From Rhodococcus opacus (GTDB taxonomy: Bacteria; Actinomycetota; Actinomycetes; Mycobacteriales; Mycobacteriaceae), in NCBI RefSeq assembly GCF_012396235.1, contig NZ_JAAXPA010000033.1, positions 41,753 through 105,752 on the forward strand: a stretch of DNA of 64,000 nucleotides, given 5' to 3'. The notes below the pieces were generated by a model that did no database searches, was not told the DNA's origin, and saw only the letters and a program-made list of their open reading frames with translations. Shown here one piece after another: positions 7,477-15,539 of the stretch; the first letter of the stretch is position 1, and every line of letters starts with the position of its first letter. Position numbers and translations under genes: made by a program.

Positions 7477-8526
7477 ATGACGACGCCGACCGTCGCGGGA
7501 CCCGGTGTGAAATTCGATCTCGCGCTGAGCGAGAACCCGTTCGCCCCGTTGCCCTCCGTGCTCGACGCGCTCGACGGTGTGATGCGCCGGGCGCATCGGT
7601 ATCCGGAGTTCCTGCCCGACCGGCTGATCGAGATCATCGCGGATCACGAAGGGCTCGACGCCGATCAGGTGGTGGTGGGCGCCGGTGCCACCGGCGTCGC
7701 ACTGCAGATCATGCGCTCGGTCGCCGGGCCGGGGGAGCGGATCGTGTTCACCGCCCCGACGTTCGACGGGTACCCGATCATGGCGCGCATCGCGGCACTC
7801 GACGCGGTGCCGGTACCGATTCTCCCGGACGGCGGGCAGGATCTGGCCGCGATGGCGGCCGCGATCGACGACCGCACCCGGCTCGTCGTCGTCTGCCGCC
7901 CGCACAACCCCACCGGGACGCTCGTCGACACCGCCGAGCTGGCGCAATTCCTCCGTCGTGTGCCGGACCGGGTGATAGTCGTCCTCGACGAGGCCTACGT
8001 GGAGTTCGTCGACCGCCGACTGGTCCTGGACGTGCATCGCATCATCGCCGAACACCAGAACGTCGTGTTCCTGCGAACGTTCTCCAAGGCGTACGGTCTG
8101 GCCGGGTTGCGTATCGGATTCGGCTTCGCGAATGCGGCTCTGGCGCGGACGATTCGAACGCTGCAATTGCCGTTCGGGATGGGCAGCGCCGCCGTTCCCG
8201 CGGTCACGGCGTCGTACGCCGCCGAGCACGAGCTCCGTGCCCGGGTGGCTGCCATCGTCGCCGAACGGGAGGAACTGTGGCGCACGGTGCGGGCGATGGG
8301 AATTCCCGTCCCGCGCAGTCGGGCCAACTTCCTGTACATCCCCGGAGAGGAAGTCGGTGACGCACTCGCCCGTGCCGGCATCCACGCGCGCACCTACCCC
8401 AATGGCGACGCGCGGATAGCGGTCGGGAGCCGGGACGCCGGGCGTGCGGTGATCGACGCGCTCAGGCCGACAGTGCCCGGTACCGCTGCAGCTCCGTGTG
8501 TGTCTGCGAGTACCGGTCGAGCATGA
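7477..8526 (+). CDS. PLP-dependent aminotransferase, histidinol-phosphate/aromatic type
   Basis: The protein has 349 residues from ATG 7477, one base after the KAS III-like stop. Fold-type I class I/II motifs are present: VVVGAGATGVALQIM, RPHNPTGT (substrate and PLP phosphate region), VVLDEAYVEF, and Lys204 in FSKAYGLAGLRIGFG, which forms the Schiff base. The sequence begins FDLALSENPFAPLPSVLDAL, as in HisC and the aromatic aminotransferase Pat. It is the last gene of the SigL-linked cluster, so a dedicated biosynthetic role fits better than histidine synthesis. The last 22 codons overlap the convergent sirohydrochlorin chelatase gene and have no clear family match. Confidence 0.85.
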   Translation: MTTPTVAGPGVKFDLALSENPFAPLPSVLDALDGVMRRAHRYPEFLPDRLIEIIADHEGLDADQVVVGAGATGVALQIMRSVAGPGERIVFTAPTFDGYPIMARIAALDAVPVPILPDGGQDLAAMAAAIDDRTRLVVVCRPHNPTGTLVDTAELAQFLRRVPDRVIVVLDEAYVEFVDRRLVLDVHRIIAEHQNVVFLRTFSKAYGLAGLRIGFGFANAALARTIRTLQLPFGMGSAAVPAVTASYAAEHELRARVAAIVAEREELWRTVRAMGIPVPRSRANFLYIPGEEVGDALARAGIHARTYPNGDARIAVGSRDAGRAVIDALRPTVPGTAAAPCVSASTGRA

Positions 8527-9217
8527 CGTCGAGCAGTAGGGGGTGCGGTCCGATGGTGGCCGCGTAGGTGATGCCGGATCCGCAGGATTCCGCCGCACGG
8601 CTCAACCGGTCCGTGAGCAGTCCCGGAGCCAGGAACCACGGAGCGATCACGATGCGCGCGGCACCGGCCTGCCGCAGCGTCGAGATCGCCTGCTGCACCG
8701 TCGGTTCCGCCGACGTCGCGAAACACGTCACCGCCCCCGACCATCGGGTGCCCGCGGCGACCGATTCGGCCAGCTCGCGGGTTCGGTCGTTCGCGGCCGG
8801 GTCGGACGAACCGACCGCGGCGAGGACGATCCCGAGACCGGACTCGTCGACGGAACCGCCGGCCTCGCCGATGCGATGACGGACCGCCTCGACCAGCCGC
8901 GCATCGTGCCCGAGAACGTCCGCCTGCCGGACGTGCAGGTGGCGGTGACGGAGGCGGGCGGCGTCCAGGAGCGCCGGAAGGTCGACGCGTGCGTGGAACG
9001 CGCTACCCAGAAGCATCGGCACGACCACGGCGGAGGAATGCCCCTCGGCGGCGACCGCGTCGAGCACCTGGTCCACGGACGGCGCGTTGAGGTCGAGGAA
9101 GCACAACCGCACGTCGAGGTCCGGTCGCACCGCCCGGAGCGCCGACACGGCAGCCGCCACCACCCGCGCACTGCGGGGGTCGCGACTGCCGTGGGCGACA
9201 GCGATCAGCGGGGTCAT
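8462..9217 (-). CDS. sirB: Sirohydrochlorin ferrochelatase, CbiX/SirB family, two-domain
   Basis: The protein has 251 residues from ATG 9217, starting MTPLIAVAHGSRDPRS, the N-terminal metal-binding His motif of CbiX/SirB. Two chelatase half-domains follow each other: HGSRDPRSARVV...HARVDLP and VLAAVGSSDPAANDRT...APWFLAPGLLTDRL. It inserts Fe2+ into sirohydrochlorin to give siroheme, the cofactor of the sulfite reductase encoded at the head of the same operon. It starts 4 bases after cysN. Its 3' end overlaps the aminotransferase gene on the other strand by 65 bases. A cobalt chelatase role is possible, but the sulfur operon favours siroheme. Confidence 0.85.
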   Translation of the reverse strand: MTPLIAVAHGSRDPRSARVVAAAVSALRAVRPDLDVRLCFLDLNAPSVDQVLDAVAAEGHSSAVVVPMLLGSAFHARVDLPALLDAARLRHRHLHVRQADVLGHDARLVEAVRHRIGEAGGSVDESGLGIVLAAVGSSDPAANDRTRELAESVAAGTRWSGAVTCFATSAEPTVQQAISTLRQAGAARIVIAPWFLAPGLLTDRLSRAAESCGSGITYAATIGPHPLLLDVMLDRYSQTHTELQRYRALSA

Positions 9218-9221
9218 CGCA

Positions 9222-10508
9222 CTAGACGCGCTCGCCGAGCTCCACCGCTGCGATGGCATCTCCGACGAGGCCGGCCGCGAGCGTGTTGCCGCCGGCCGGG
9301 TCGATCAGCAGGAAGCTGCCGGTGTGGCGGTTCACGGTGTAGTCGTCCGCCACGATCGGCTCGGCGACCCGCACCGAGATCTTGCCGATCTCGTTGAGTT
9401 CCAACGACTCCGGGCTGGGCTCCGAGGTGAGCTCCTGCTCGTTGAAACGCTCGACGAGTGTGCCGACGATGGCCTGCGTGGTGCGGGTGCCGTGCTTGAG
9501 CAGCAGGCGCGCGCCGGGACGCAGTGGCTTCTCGGCCAGCCAGCAGACGGTCGCGTCGAACTCGCCGAGCGGTTCCGGGGCGTCGGCGGGGGAGGCAATG
9601 ACGTCGCCGCGGGAGACGTCGACGTCGTCGGCCAGCACGAGAGTGACGCTGCGGCCGGCGTGGGCGCTGTCGAGTTCGCCGTCCGCGGTGTCGATGCGGG
9701 TGACCGTGGTGCGGACACCGGACGGCAGGATCACCACCTCGTCGCCCGGGGTCACCTCACCCGCGGCGACCTGCCCGGCGTACCCGCGGTAGTCCGGGAA
9801 CTCCGCCGTTCGCGGACGGATCACGTACTGGACGGGGAAACGGAGACCGACCCGGTGGGGTTCGGCGTCGACGGGCACCGACTCGAGGTGCTCGATGAGC
9901 GTGGGGCCGTCGTAGTACGGGGTGTTCTCCGAACGCACCGCGACGTTGTCGCCGTGCAGAGCAGACACCGGGATCTCGACGACGTCCTCGGACGCCCAGC
10001 CGAGCGAACTGGTCAGCGAGTTGAACTCCGCCGAGATGTTCGCGAACACGGTGGCCGGATCCTCGACGAGGTCGATCTTGTTGACGGCCAGCACCAGCTT
10101 GGGGACGCCGAGCAGCGCGAGAACGGCGGCGTGCTTGCGGGTCTGCGAAATGACACCCTTTCGGGCGTCGACCAGCAGGATGACCATCTGCGCGGTGGAC
10201 GCGCCCGACACCGTGTTCCGGGTGTACTGCACGTGCCCGGGAGTGTCGGCGAGGACGAACGACCGGCGGGGTGTCGCGAAGTACCGGTACGCCACGTCGA
10301 TCGTGATGCCCTGTTCACGCTCCGCGCGCAGGCCGTCGACCAGCAGGGACAGGTCGGGAGTGGACAGCCCCTTGTCGACCGACGCCCGGGTGACGGCGTC
10401 GATCTGGTCTGCGAGAACCGATTTCGTGTCGTACAGCAGACGGCCGACGAGGGTCGACTTGCCGTCGTCCACGCTGCCGGCGGTGGCAAGCCTCAGAAGG
10501 TCGCTCAT
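9222..10508 (-). CDS. cysN: Sulfate adenylyltransferase subunit 1 (GTPase)
   Basis: The protein has 428 residues from ATG 10508, 2 bases after cysD. EF-Tu-type GTPase motifs are present: GSVDDGKST (P-loop), DTPGH and NKID, followed by beta-barrel domains. CysN hydrolyses GTP to drive the formation of APS from sulfate and ATP by CysD. In M. tuberculosis CysN is fused to the APS kinase CysC and is about 610 residues; this protein has no such domain. That fits an operon aimed at direct APS reduction by CysH. PAPS needed by sulfotransferases must then come from an APS kinase elsewhere. Confidence 0.95.
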   Translation of the reverse strand: MSDLLRLATAGSVDDGKSTLVGRLLYDTKSVLADQIDAVTRASVDKGLSTPDLSLLVDGLRAEREQGITIDVAYRYFATPRRSFVLADTPGHVQYTRNTVSGASTAQMVILLVDARKGVISQTRKHAAVLALLGVPKLVLAVNKIDLVEDPATVFANISAEFNSLTSSLGWASEDVVEIPVSALHGDNVAVRSENTPYYDGPTLIEHLESVPVDAEPHRVGLRFPVQYVIRPRTAEFPDYRGYAGQVAAGEVTPGDEVVILPSGVRTTVTRIDTADGELDSAHAGRSVTLVLADDVDVSRGDVIASPADAPEPLGEFDATVCWLAEKPLRPGARLLLKHGTRTTQAIVGTLVERFNEQELTSEPSPESLELNEIGKISVRVAEPIVADDYTVNRHTGSFLLIDPAGGNTLAAGLVGDAIAAVELGERV

Positions 10509-10510
10509 GA

Positions 10511-11464
10511 TCAGAAATAGCCCTCTCGCTTGCGGTCTTCCATAGCCGCTTCGGAAACTCGGTCGTCGCCGCGGGTTGCGCCGCGCTCGGTCAGCCGGGA
10601 CGCTGCGACCTCGGCGAGGATCGCCTCGTTGTCGCCGGCCTCGGAAAGAACTGCGCCGGTGGTGGACCCGTCGCCGACGGTGCGGTACCGCACCGACAGC
10701 GTCTGCAGGTCCTCACCCTCGGACGGTCCGCCCCACACACCGGGCGTCATCCACATGCCGTCGCGCTGGTACACCTCGCGCTGGTGCGCGTAGTAGATGC
10801 TGGCCAGTTCGACGTTGTCACGGGCGATGTACCGCCAGATGTCGAGTTCGGTGAAGTTGCTGAGCGGGAAGACGCGGACCTGCTCACCGGGGGAGTGCTT
10901 GCCGTTGTACAGGTTCCACAGTTCGGGGCGCTGCTTCTTCGGGTCCCACTGGCCGAAACTGTTGCGCAGCGAGAAGATGCGCTCCTTGGCCCGGGCACGC
11001 TCCTCGTCGCGCCGGGCGCCACCGAAGACCGCGTCGAAACGGTTCTCGGCGATGGCGTCGAGCAGGGGAACGGTCTGGAGGGGGTTGCGAATCCCGTCGG
11101 GGCGTTCGGTGAGCCGGCCGTCGGCCAGGTAGTCCTCGACCTTCGCCACGTGCAGGCGCAGGTTGTACTTGGACACGACGTGATCGCGGAAGTCGAGGAC
11201 CTCCTGCAGGTTGTGTCCGGTGTCGACGTGCAGCAGCGCGAACGGCAGCGGTGCAGGCCAGAACGCCTTGATCGCCAGGTGCAGCAGCACCGTGGAGTCC
11301 TTGCCGCCCGAGAACAGGATCACCGGGCGTTCGAACTCGCCCGCGACCTCACGGAAGATGTGGATGGCTTCCGACTCGAGCGCGTCGAGCGTGTCGAACT
11401 GCGACCCGTCCAACTGCGGCCGGACGGCGGATTCGGCGAGGGAAGTGGAGATGTCGATGGTCAT
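10511..11464 (-). CDS. cysD: Sulfate adenylyltransferase subunit 2
   Basis: The protein has 317 residues and starts at ATG 11464 in an ATGA overlap with cysH. The PP-loop motif is ILFSGGKDSTVLLHLA, followed by LHVDTGHNLQEVLDFRD and FGGARRDEERARAKERIFS. It ends MEDRKREGYF, the conserved CysD C-terminus. With CysN it makes adenosine 5'-phosphosulfate in the cytoplasm, the first step of assimilatory sulfate reduction. The gene is co-transcribed with the rest of the operon and is presumably under the cysteine-responsive leader upstream of nirA. Confidence 0.96.
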   Translation of the reverse strand: MTIDISTSLAESAVRPQLDGSQFDTLDALESEAIHIFREVAGEFERPVILFSGGKDSTVLLHLAIKAFWPAPLPFALLHVDTGHNLQEVLDFRDHVVSKYNLRLHVAKVEDYLADGRLTERPDGIRNPLQTVPLLDAIAENRFDAVFGGARRDEERARAKERIFSLRNSFGQWDPKKQRPELWNLYNGKHSPGEQVRVFPLSNFTELDIWRYIARDNVELASIYYAHQREVYQRDGMWMTPGVWGGPSEGEDLQTLSVRYRTVGDGSTTGAVLSEAGDNEAILAEVAASRLTERGATRGDDRVSEAAMEDRKREGYF

Positions 11465-12198
11465 GAGGCGTGCAACCCGCATTCTGTCTTGGCCTGACCG
11501 GCCCAGCGGCCGCTGCGCGGATCGCTGCCGGGGGCTGGCTTGCTGGTGCACGGAGCGCACCCGATGGACGGATATCCCTCGTCGACGAGCGGATTCACCA
11601 GAATCGAGTGCTCGTCGATGTAGGACTGCATGTCTTCGTCGGACCACGCGGCGATCGGGTTGATCTTCACCAGACCGAACGCGTCGTCGAACGAGATCAG
11701 GGGGGCGTTCGCGCGGGTGGGCGCCTCGACGCGCCGGATGCCGGTCACCCACGCCTTGTAGCCGGAGAGGGTCTTCTTCAACGGGGCGACCTTCCGCAGT
11801 GCGCAGCACCGGTTGGGTTCGCGGGCGAACAGGTCTTTGCCCTCCGCCGCATCCTGTTCGGCGACACTCGCCTCGGCCCGCGCGTTGATCACGTTGACGC
11901 CGTACACCTGCTCGACGGCGTCGCGGGTGCCGATGGTCTCCGCGAAGTGGTAACCGGTGTCGAGGAACAGCACGTCCACACCGGGATGGACCTGGGCGGC
12001 GAGGTGGACCAGAACGCCGTCCTGCATGTTCGACGCGACGATGTAGCTGTTCCGATACCCCGTCGCTTCGCTCGCCCCGGCCCCGAACGTCTCTTCGGTC
12101 CACCGCAGCAGTTCGTGCGCGGAGGCACCCTCGAGACTTGCCGCCCCCTGCGCGGCAAGGAGCCGAAGGTCGTCCTGTGTGGCTGTGGCGAGATTCAA
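11461..12198 (-). CDS. cysH: Adenylylsulfate (APS) reductase, [4Fe-4S] type
   Basis: The protein has 245 residues. I place the start at TTG 12198 because AGGAGA lies 7 bases upstream and the TTG shares a TTGA overlap with the nirA stop; a longer frame from 12231 would add arginine-rich residues without a family match. Cysteine pairs C131-C132 (RCCALRK) and C214-x2-C217 (GCAPC) hold the iron-sulfur cluster that marks APS rather than PAPS reductases. C240 in ECGLH is the catalytic cysteine. It reduces APS to sulfite with thioredoxin. This fits the missing APS kinase domain in CysN. Confidence 0.95.
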   Translation of the reverse strand: MNLATATQDDLRLLAAQGAASLEGASAHELLRWTEETFGAGASEATGYRNSYIVASNMQDGVLVHLAAQVHPGVDVLFLDTGYHFAETIGTRDAVEQVYGVNVINARAEASVAEQDAAEGKDLFAREPNRCCALRKVAPLKKTLSGYKAWVTGIRRVEAPTRANAPLISFDDAFGLVKINPIAAWSDEDMQSYIDEHSILVNPLVDEGYPSIGCAPCTSKPAPGSDPRSGRWAGQAKTECGLHAS

Positions 12199-13916
12199 CG
12201 CAAGTCTCCTTCGTCTGCGCGCACGACCCATTCCGCGAAGCGTTCACCCTCGTTGCGGTGCTTCACGAACTGGCGGACGACGCGATCGATGTAGTCACCG
12301 AGTTCGGTGCTGGTGACCTTGTGCTGGCGAAGCTTCCGGCCGAAGGCCGAATCGAATCCGAGGCTGCCGCCGAGGTGGACCTGGAAGCCCTCCACCTGGT
12401 TGCCCTCGCCGTCGTCGACGAGCATCCCCTTGAACCCGATGTCGGCGACCTGTGAGCGGGCGCAGGAGTTCGGGCAGCCGTTGATGTTGATCGTGATCGG
12501 CACGTCGAGCTGCGCGTTGATGTCGGCGAGCCGCTGCTCGAGTTCGGGGACGAGCACCTGCGAGCGCTTCCGCGTCTCCGCGAACGACAGCTTGCAGAAC
12601 TCGATGCCCGAGCACGCCATCAGGTTCTTGCGCCAGTGCGACGGACGCGCGGGCAGGCCCACCTCGTCCAGGTCGGCGATCAGCTGCTCGAGCTTGTCGT
12701 CGGCGACGTCGAGAATGATCAGCTTCTGGTACGGCGTGAAGCGGATCTTGTCGCTGCCCGCCCGCTCCGCGGCGTCCGCGACCTTGGCCAGGATCGTGCC
12801 CGACACGCGACCCGCGATGGGGGCGACGCCGACGGCATTGAGACCGTTGCGGGTCTTCTGCACACCGACGTGGTCGATCGGCCGGGTGGGCTTCTCCGGC
12901 GCGGGGCCGTCGATGAGCTTGCGCTTCAGGTACTCGGTTTCGAGGACCTCGCGGAACCGCTCGATGCCCCAGTCCTTGACCAGGAACTTCAGGCGGGCCT
13001 TGTTCCGCAGCCGGCGGTAGCCGTAGTCGCGGAAGATCGACACGACGGCCTCCCACACGTCGGGAACCTCGTCGAGCGGCACCCAGACGCCGACCCGCTG
13101 CGCCAGCATCGGGTTGGTGGACAGCCCGCCGCCGACCCACAGGTCGAGGCCGGGACCGTGCTCGGGATGGTTGACCCCGACGAACGCGACGTCGTTGATC
13201 TCGTGCACCACGTCCTGCTGACCGGAGATCGCGGTCTTGAACTTGCGCGGCAGGTTCGAGTACTCGGGCTTGCCGATGTAGCGGCGGACGATCTCGTCGA
13301 TCGCGGGAGTGGGGTCGAGGACCTCGGTCAGCGACTCGCCTGCCAGCGGTGAACCCAGGACGACGCGGGGGCAGTCACCGCACGCCTCGGTGGTCTTGAG
13401 GCCGACGCCTTCGAGGCGCTTCCAGATCTCGGGGACGTTCTCGACCTCGATCCAGTGGTACTGGACGTTTTCGCGGTCCGACAGGTCGGCGGTGTCACGC
13501 GCGAACTCGGTGGAGATGCCGGCGATGGTGCGCAGCTGCTCGACGTTGAGGGCGCCGGCGTCGCAGCGGACCCGCATCATGAAGTACCTGGCCTCGAGCA
13601 GGTCGATGTTCTCGTCACCGGTGAAGGTGCCGTCGTAACCCTGCTCGCGCTGGGTGTAGAGACCCCACCAGCGCATGCGGCCACGCAGGTCGCCTTTGTC
13701 GATGCTGTCGAAGCCCTGCTTCGAGTAGATGTTCTCGATGCGGGCCCGGACGTTGAGCGGGTTGTCGTCCTTCTTGGCCTGCTCGTTGGCGTTGAGGGGC
13801 TCGCGGTAGCCGAGGGCCCACTGGCCTTCGGCGCGTCGCCGGGCCGGCTTCGCCGTGCGCGTACGCGCGGGTGCTGCATCGACGGCAGCGGGGGAGGCGT
13901 CGGTGGTCGACGTCAT
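12195..13916 (-). CDS. nirA: Ferredoxin-dependent sulfite reductase
   Basis: The protein has 573 residues from ATG 13916, with AGGAG 7 bases upstream. Two sulfite/nitrite reductase repeats are present. The siroheme/[4Fe-4S] ligands are in the C-terminal half (CSGIEFC, then NGCPNSCARSQ). The ACGDCPRVVLGSP and RFTPYQKLIILDV segments are typical of the mycobacterial NirA/SirA family. It reduces sulfite to sulfide with six electrons from ferredoxin. It is the first structural gene of the sulfur operon and lies about 120 bases after the polycysteine leader ORF. Despite the historical name, nitrite is unlikely to be the substrate in this context. Confidence 0.94.
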   Translation of the reverse strand: MTSTTDASPAAVDAAPARTRTAKPARRRAEGQWALGYREPLNANEQAKKDDNPLNVRARIENIYSKQGFDSIDKGDLRGRMRWWGLYTQREQGYDGTFTGDENIDLLEARYFMMRVRCDAGALNVEQLRTIAGISTEFARDTADLSDRENVQYHWIEVENVPEIWKRLEGVGLKTTEACGDCPRVVLGSPLAGESLTEVLDPTPAIDEIVRRYIGKPEYSNLPRKFKTAISGQQDVVHEINDVAFVGVNHPEHGPGLDLWVGGGLSTNPMLAQRVGVWVPLDEVPDVWEAVVSIFRDYGYRRLRNKARLKFLVKDWGIERFREVLETEYLKRKLIDGPAPEKPTRPIDHVGVQKTRNGLNAVGVAPIAGRVSGTILAKVADAAERAGSDKIRFTPYQKLIILDVADDKLEQLIADLDEVGLPARPSHWRKNLMACSGIEFCKLSFAETRKRSQVLVPELEQRLADINAQLDVPITININGCPNSCARSQVADIGFKGMLVDDGEGNQVEGFQVHLGGSLGFDSAFGRKLRQHKVTSTELGDYIDRVVRQFVKHRNEGERFAEWVVRADEGDLR

Positions 13917-14036
13917 GGAGCACTCCTGAATCTCAAGATGCACCGGCTGAGGCCGAGGAGGAGGGCTGGTCCTCGCTCGGGGCATTCGAATCCGGCCGGA
14001 AGTCGAGAAGAATGATGAACGGGCTGACAGGCTGAA

Positions 14037-14129
14037 TTACTGCGCGATACAGGGCAGACAACAACAGCTGCAGACACGCTTGAGATCGACGTGACGACGC
14101 GCCACAAGTCGCACTCCGGGTCCGGTCAT
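14037..14129 (-). CDS. Polycysteine leader peptide upstream of nirA (30 aa)
   Basis: A short ORF runs from ATG 14129 to TAA 14037-14039. Its C-terminal part reads CSCCCLPC, five Cys codons within eight, followed by IAQ. It lies about 120 bases before nirA on the same strand. Leaderless short ORFs rich in Cys codons, acting as cysteine-responsive attenuators before sulfur operons, have been described in mycobacteria; this ORF has the same placement and architecture. Ribosome stalling at the Cys run under cysteine starvation would raise nirA-cysHDN-sirB expression. It is too short for ordinary gene finders. The mechanism is inferred. Confidence 0.8.
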   Translation of the reverse strand: MTGPGVRLVARRHVDLKRVCSCCCLPCIAQ

Positions 14130-14136
14130 GCCGACC

Positions 14137-14142
14137 ATTGTG
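14137..14142 (-). promoter_or_regulatory. -10 element giving a probable leaderless transcript for the cysteine leader ORF
   Basis: On the minus strand CACAAT (nAnnnT) is followed by 7 bases and then the ATG of the leader ORF at 14129. That spacing puts the transcription start at the A of the ATG. There is no ribosome binding site before the ATG, which agrees with leaderless translation. Confidence 0.5.
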
Positions 14143-14252
14143 CCACGTCAGATCGTTCACGCAGAGCCGGGCACCGATTTCCACCATTCTTGCGGGAAAT
14201 ATCACGAGGAGGGGCCCGCGACGGTCGGGTGGACACCGGAGGTGAGCCGACC

Positions 14253-15491
14253 ATGGACACTGTAAGGGTGAACGGAACGAGCACTCCCACGGTCGGACGC
14301 GACGAGGCGGCGGCATTCGCGCTGCCCGGGAGTGCGCTGGCGGGGGTGGGGAGCCGCCCGTTCGGGATCTACGTGCACGTGCCTTTCTGCGCCACACGCT
14401 GCGGATACTGCGATTTCAACACCTACACGGCAGGCGAGCTGGGGACGTCGGCGTCGCCGCAGTCGTGGATGGAGGGGTTGCGCCGCGAACTCGACCTCGC
14501 CGCGCAGATGACGGGCGCCCCGGCCGTCGACACGGTGTTCGTCGGCGGTGGCACACCGTCACTCCTCGGCGGCGACGGACTGGCGGACGTTCTCGGTGCG
14601 GTCCGCTCGAGCTTCGGCCTCGCGAAGGGCGCCGAAGTGACCACCGAGTCGAACCCGGAGTCCACGTCGCCGGAGTTCTTCGAGCGGTTGCTCGCCGGCG
14701 GATTCACGCGGATCTCGCTGGGCATGCAGTCGGCGGCCCAGCACGTGCTGAAGGTGCTCGACCGCACCCACACACCCGGACGTGCGGTGGCGGCGGCGCA
14801 GGAGGCCCGGGCCGCCGGATTCGAGCACGTCAATCTCGACCTCATCTACGGAACGCCGGGGGAGCGCGACGAGGACCTCGACCTCTCGCTGGACGCCGTG
14901 CTGTCCGCCGGGGTGGACCACGTATCCGCCTACGCGCTGATCGTCGAGGACGGCACCGCGCTGGCGAGGAAGGTGCGCCGCGGGGAACTGCCCGCGCCCG
15001 ACGACGACGTCCTGGCGTCGCGGTACGAGCGCATCGACGCGCGGCTCGCCGACGCGGGCCTGACCTGGTACGAGGTGTCGAACTGGGCATCGGCGGACGC
15101 CGCGACGGGGGAATCACGCTGCCGGCACAACCTGGGGTACTGGGACGGCGGGGACTGGTGGGGCGCCGGGCCGGGCGCGCACAGCCACGTCGGCGGTGTT
15201 CGCTGGTGGAACGTCAAGCACCCGGCGCGCTACGCGGACCAGCTGGCGGCGGGAAGTCTGCCCGTCGGTGGGAGCGAAAAGCTGACCACGGAGGACGTCC
15301 ACGTCGAGCGGGTGATGCTCACCGCGCGGCTGCGGACGGGACTCCCGGTGGCGGAGCTGGATGCCGCGGAGCAGCGCGCGGCCGAGACCTTGGTGGCCGA
15401 CGGACTGCTGGTGCGCGAGGGCGAGCACCTGGTGCTGACCGACCGTGGGCGGCTCCTCGCCGACGCCGTGGTCCGGACGGTGCTGCGCTGA
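14253..15491 (+). CDS. hemW: Radical SAM heme chaperone HemW
   Basis: The protein has 412 residues from ATG 14253, with GGAGGTGAG upstream. The radical SAM cluster motif is C46-x3-C50-x2-C53 (PFCATRCGYCDFNTY), followed by VFVGGGTPSLL and SLGMQSAAQHVLKVLDRTH. The family was long annotated as oxygen-independent coproporphyrinogen oxidase, but proteins with this CxxxCxxC-F pattern and a C-terminal HemN-like domain act as heme chaperones. The frame is open further upstream to 14091, but without a ribosome binding site. It ends 48 bases before the convergent conserved gene. Confidence 0.92.
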   Translation: MDTVRVNGTSTPTVGRDEAAAFALPGSALAGVGSRPFGIYVHVPFCATRCGYCDFNTYTAGELGTSASPQSWMEGLRRELDLAAQMTGAPAVDTVFVGGGTPSLLGGDGLADVLGAVRSSFGLAKGAEVTTESNPESTSPEFFERLLAGGFTRISLGMQSAAQHVLKVLDRTHTPGRAVAAAQEARAAGFEHVNLDLIYGTPGERDEDLDLSLDAVLSAGVDHVSAYALIVEDGTALARKVRRGELPAPDDDVLASRYERIDARLADAGLTWYEVSNWASADAATGESRCRHNLGYWDGGDWWGAGPGAHSHVGGVRWWNVKHPARYADQLAAGSLPVGGSEKLTTEDVHVERVMLTARLRTGLPVAELDAAEQRAAETLVADGLLVREGEHLVLTDRGRLLADAVVRTVLR

Positions 15492-15536
15492 CGCTCAGCC
15501 CTCGACCGCTCAGCCCTCGACCGCTCAGCCCTCGAA
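15492..15536. repeat. 15-bp unit repeated three times in tandem
   Basis: Three head-to-tail copies of CGCTCAGCCCTCGAC occur, the last ending in A instead of C. They fill the 48-base gap between the stop codons of hemW and the convergent conserved gene. The unit is not self-complementary, so it is not an obvious terminator. It probably arose by slippage. Confidence 0.9.
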
Positions 15537-15539
15537 TCC

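Larger units (their letters stand above)
13917..14252. other. Divergent control region between nirA and hemW
   Basis: This 336-base stretch holds the leftward promoter, the polycysteine ORF and the nirA leader (13917-14036). In the leader, a GC-rich segment (minus strand CCGAGCGAGG...CCTCCTCGG) can fold into a hairpin before the nirA ribosome binding site. The right part (14143-14252) must hold the hemW promoter. It includes an AT-richer segment around 14185-14200, but no clear -35/-10 pair can be named. Confidence 0.5.
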
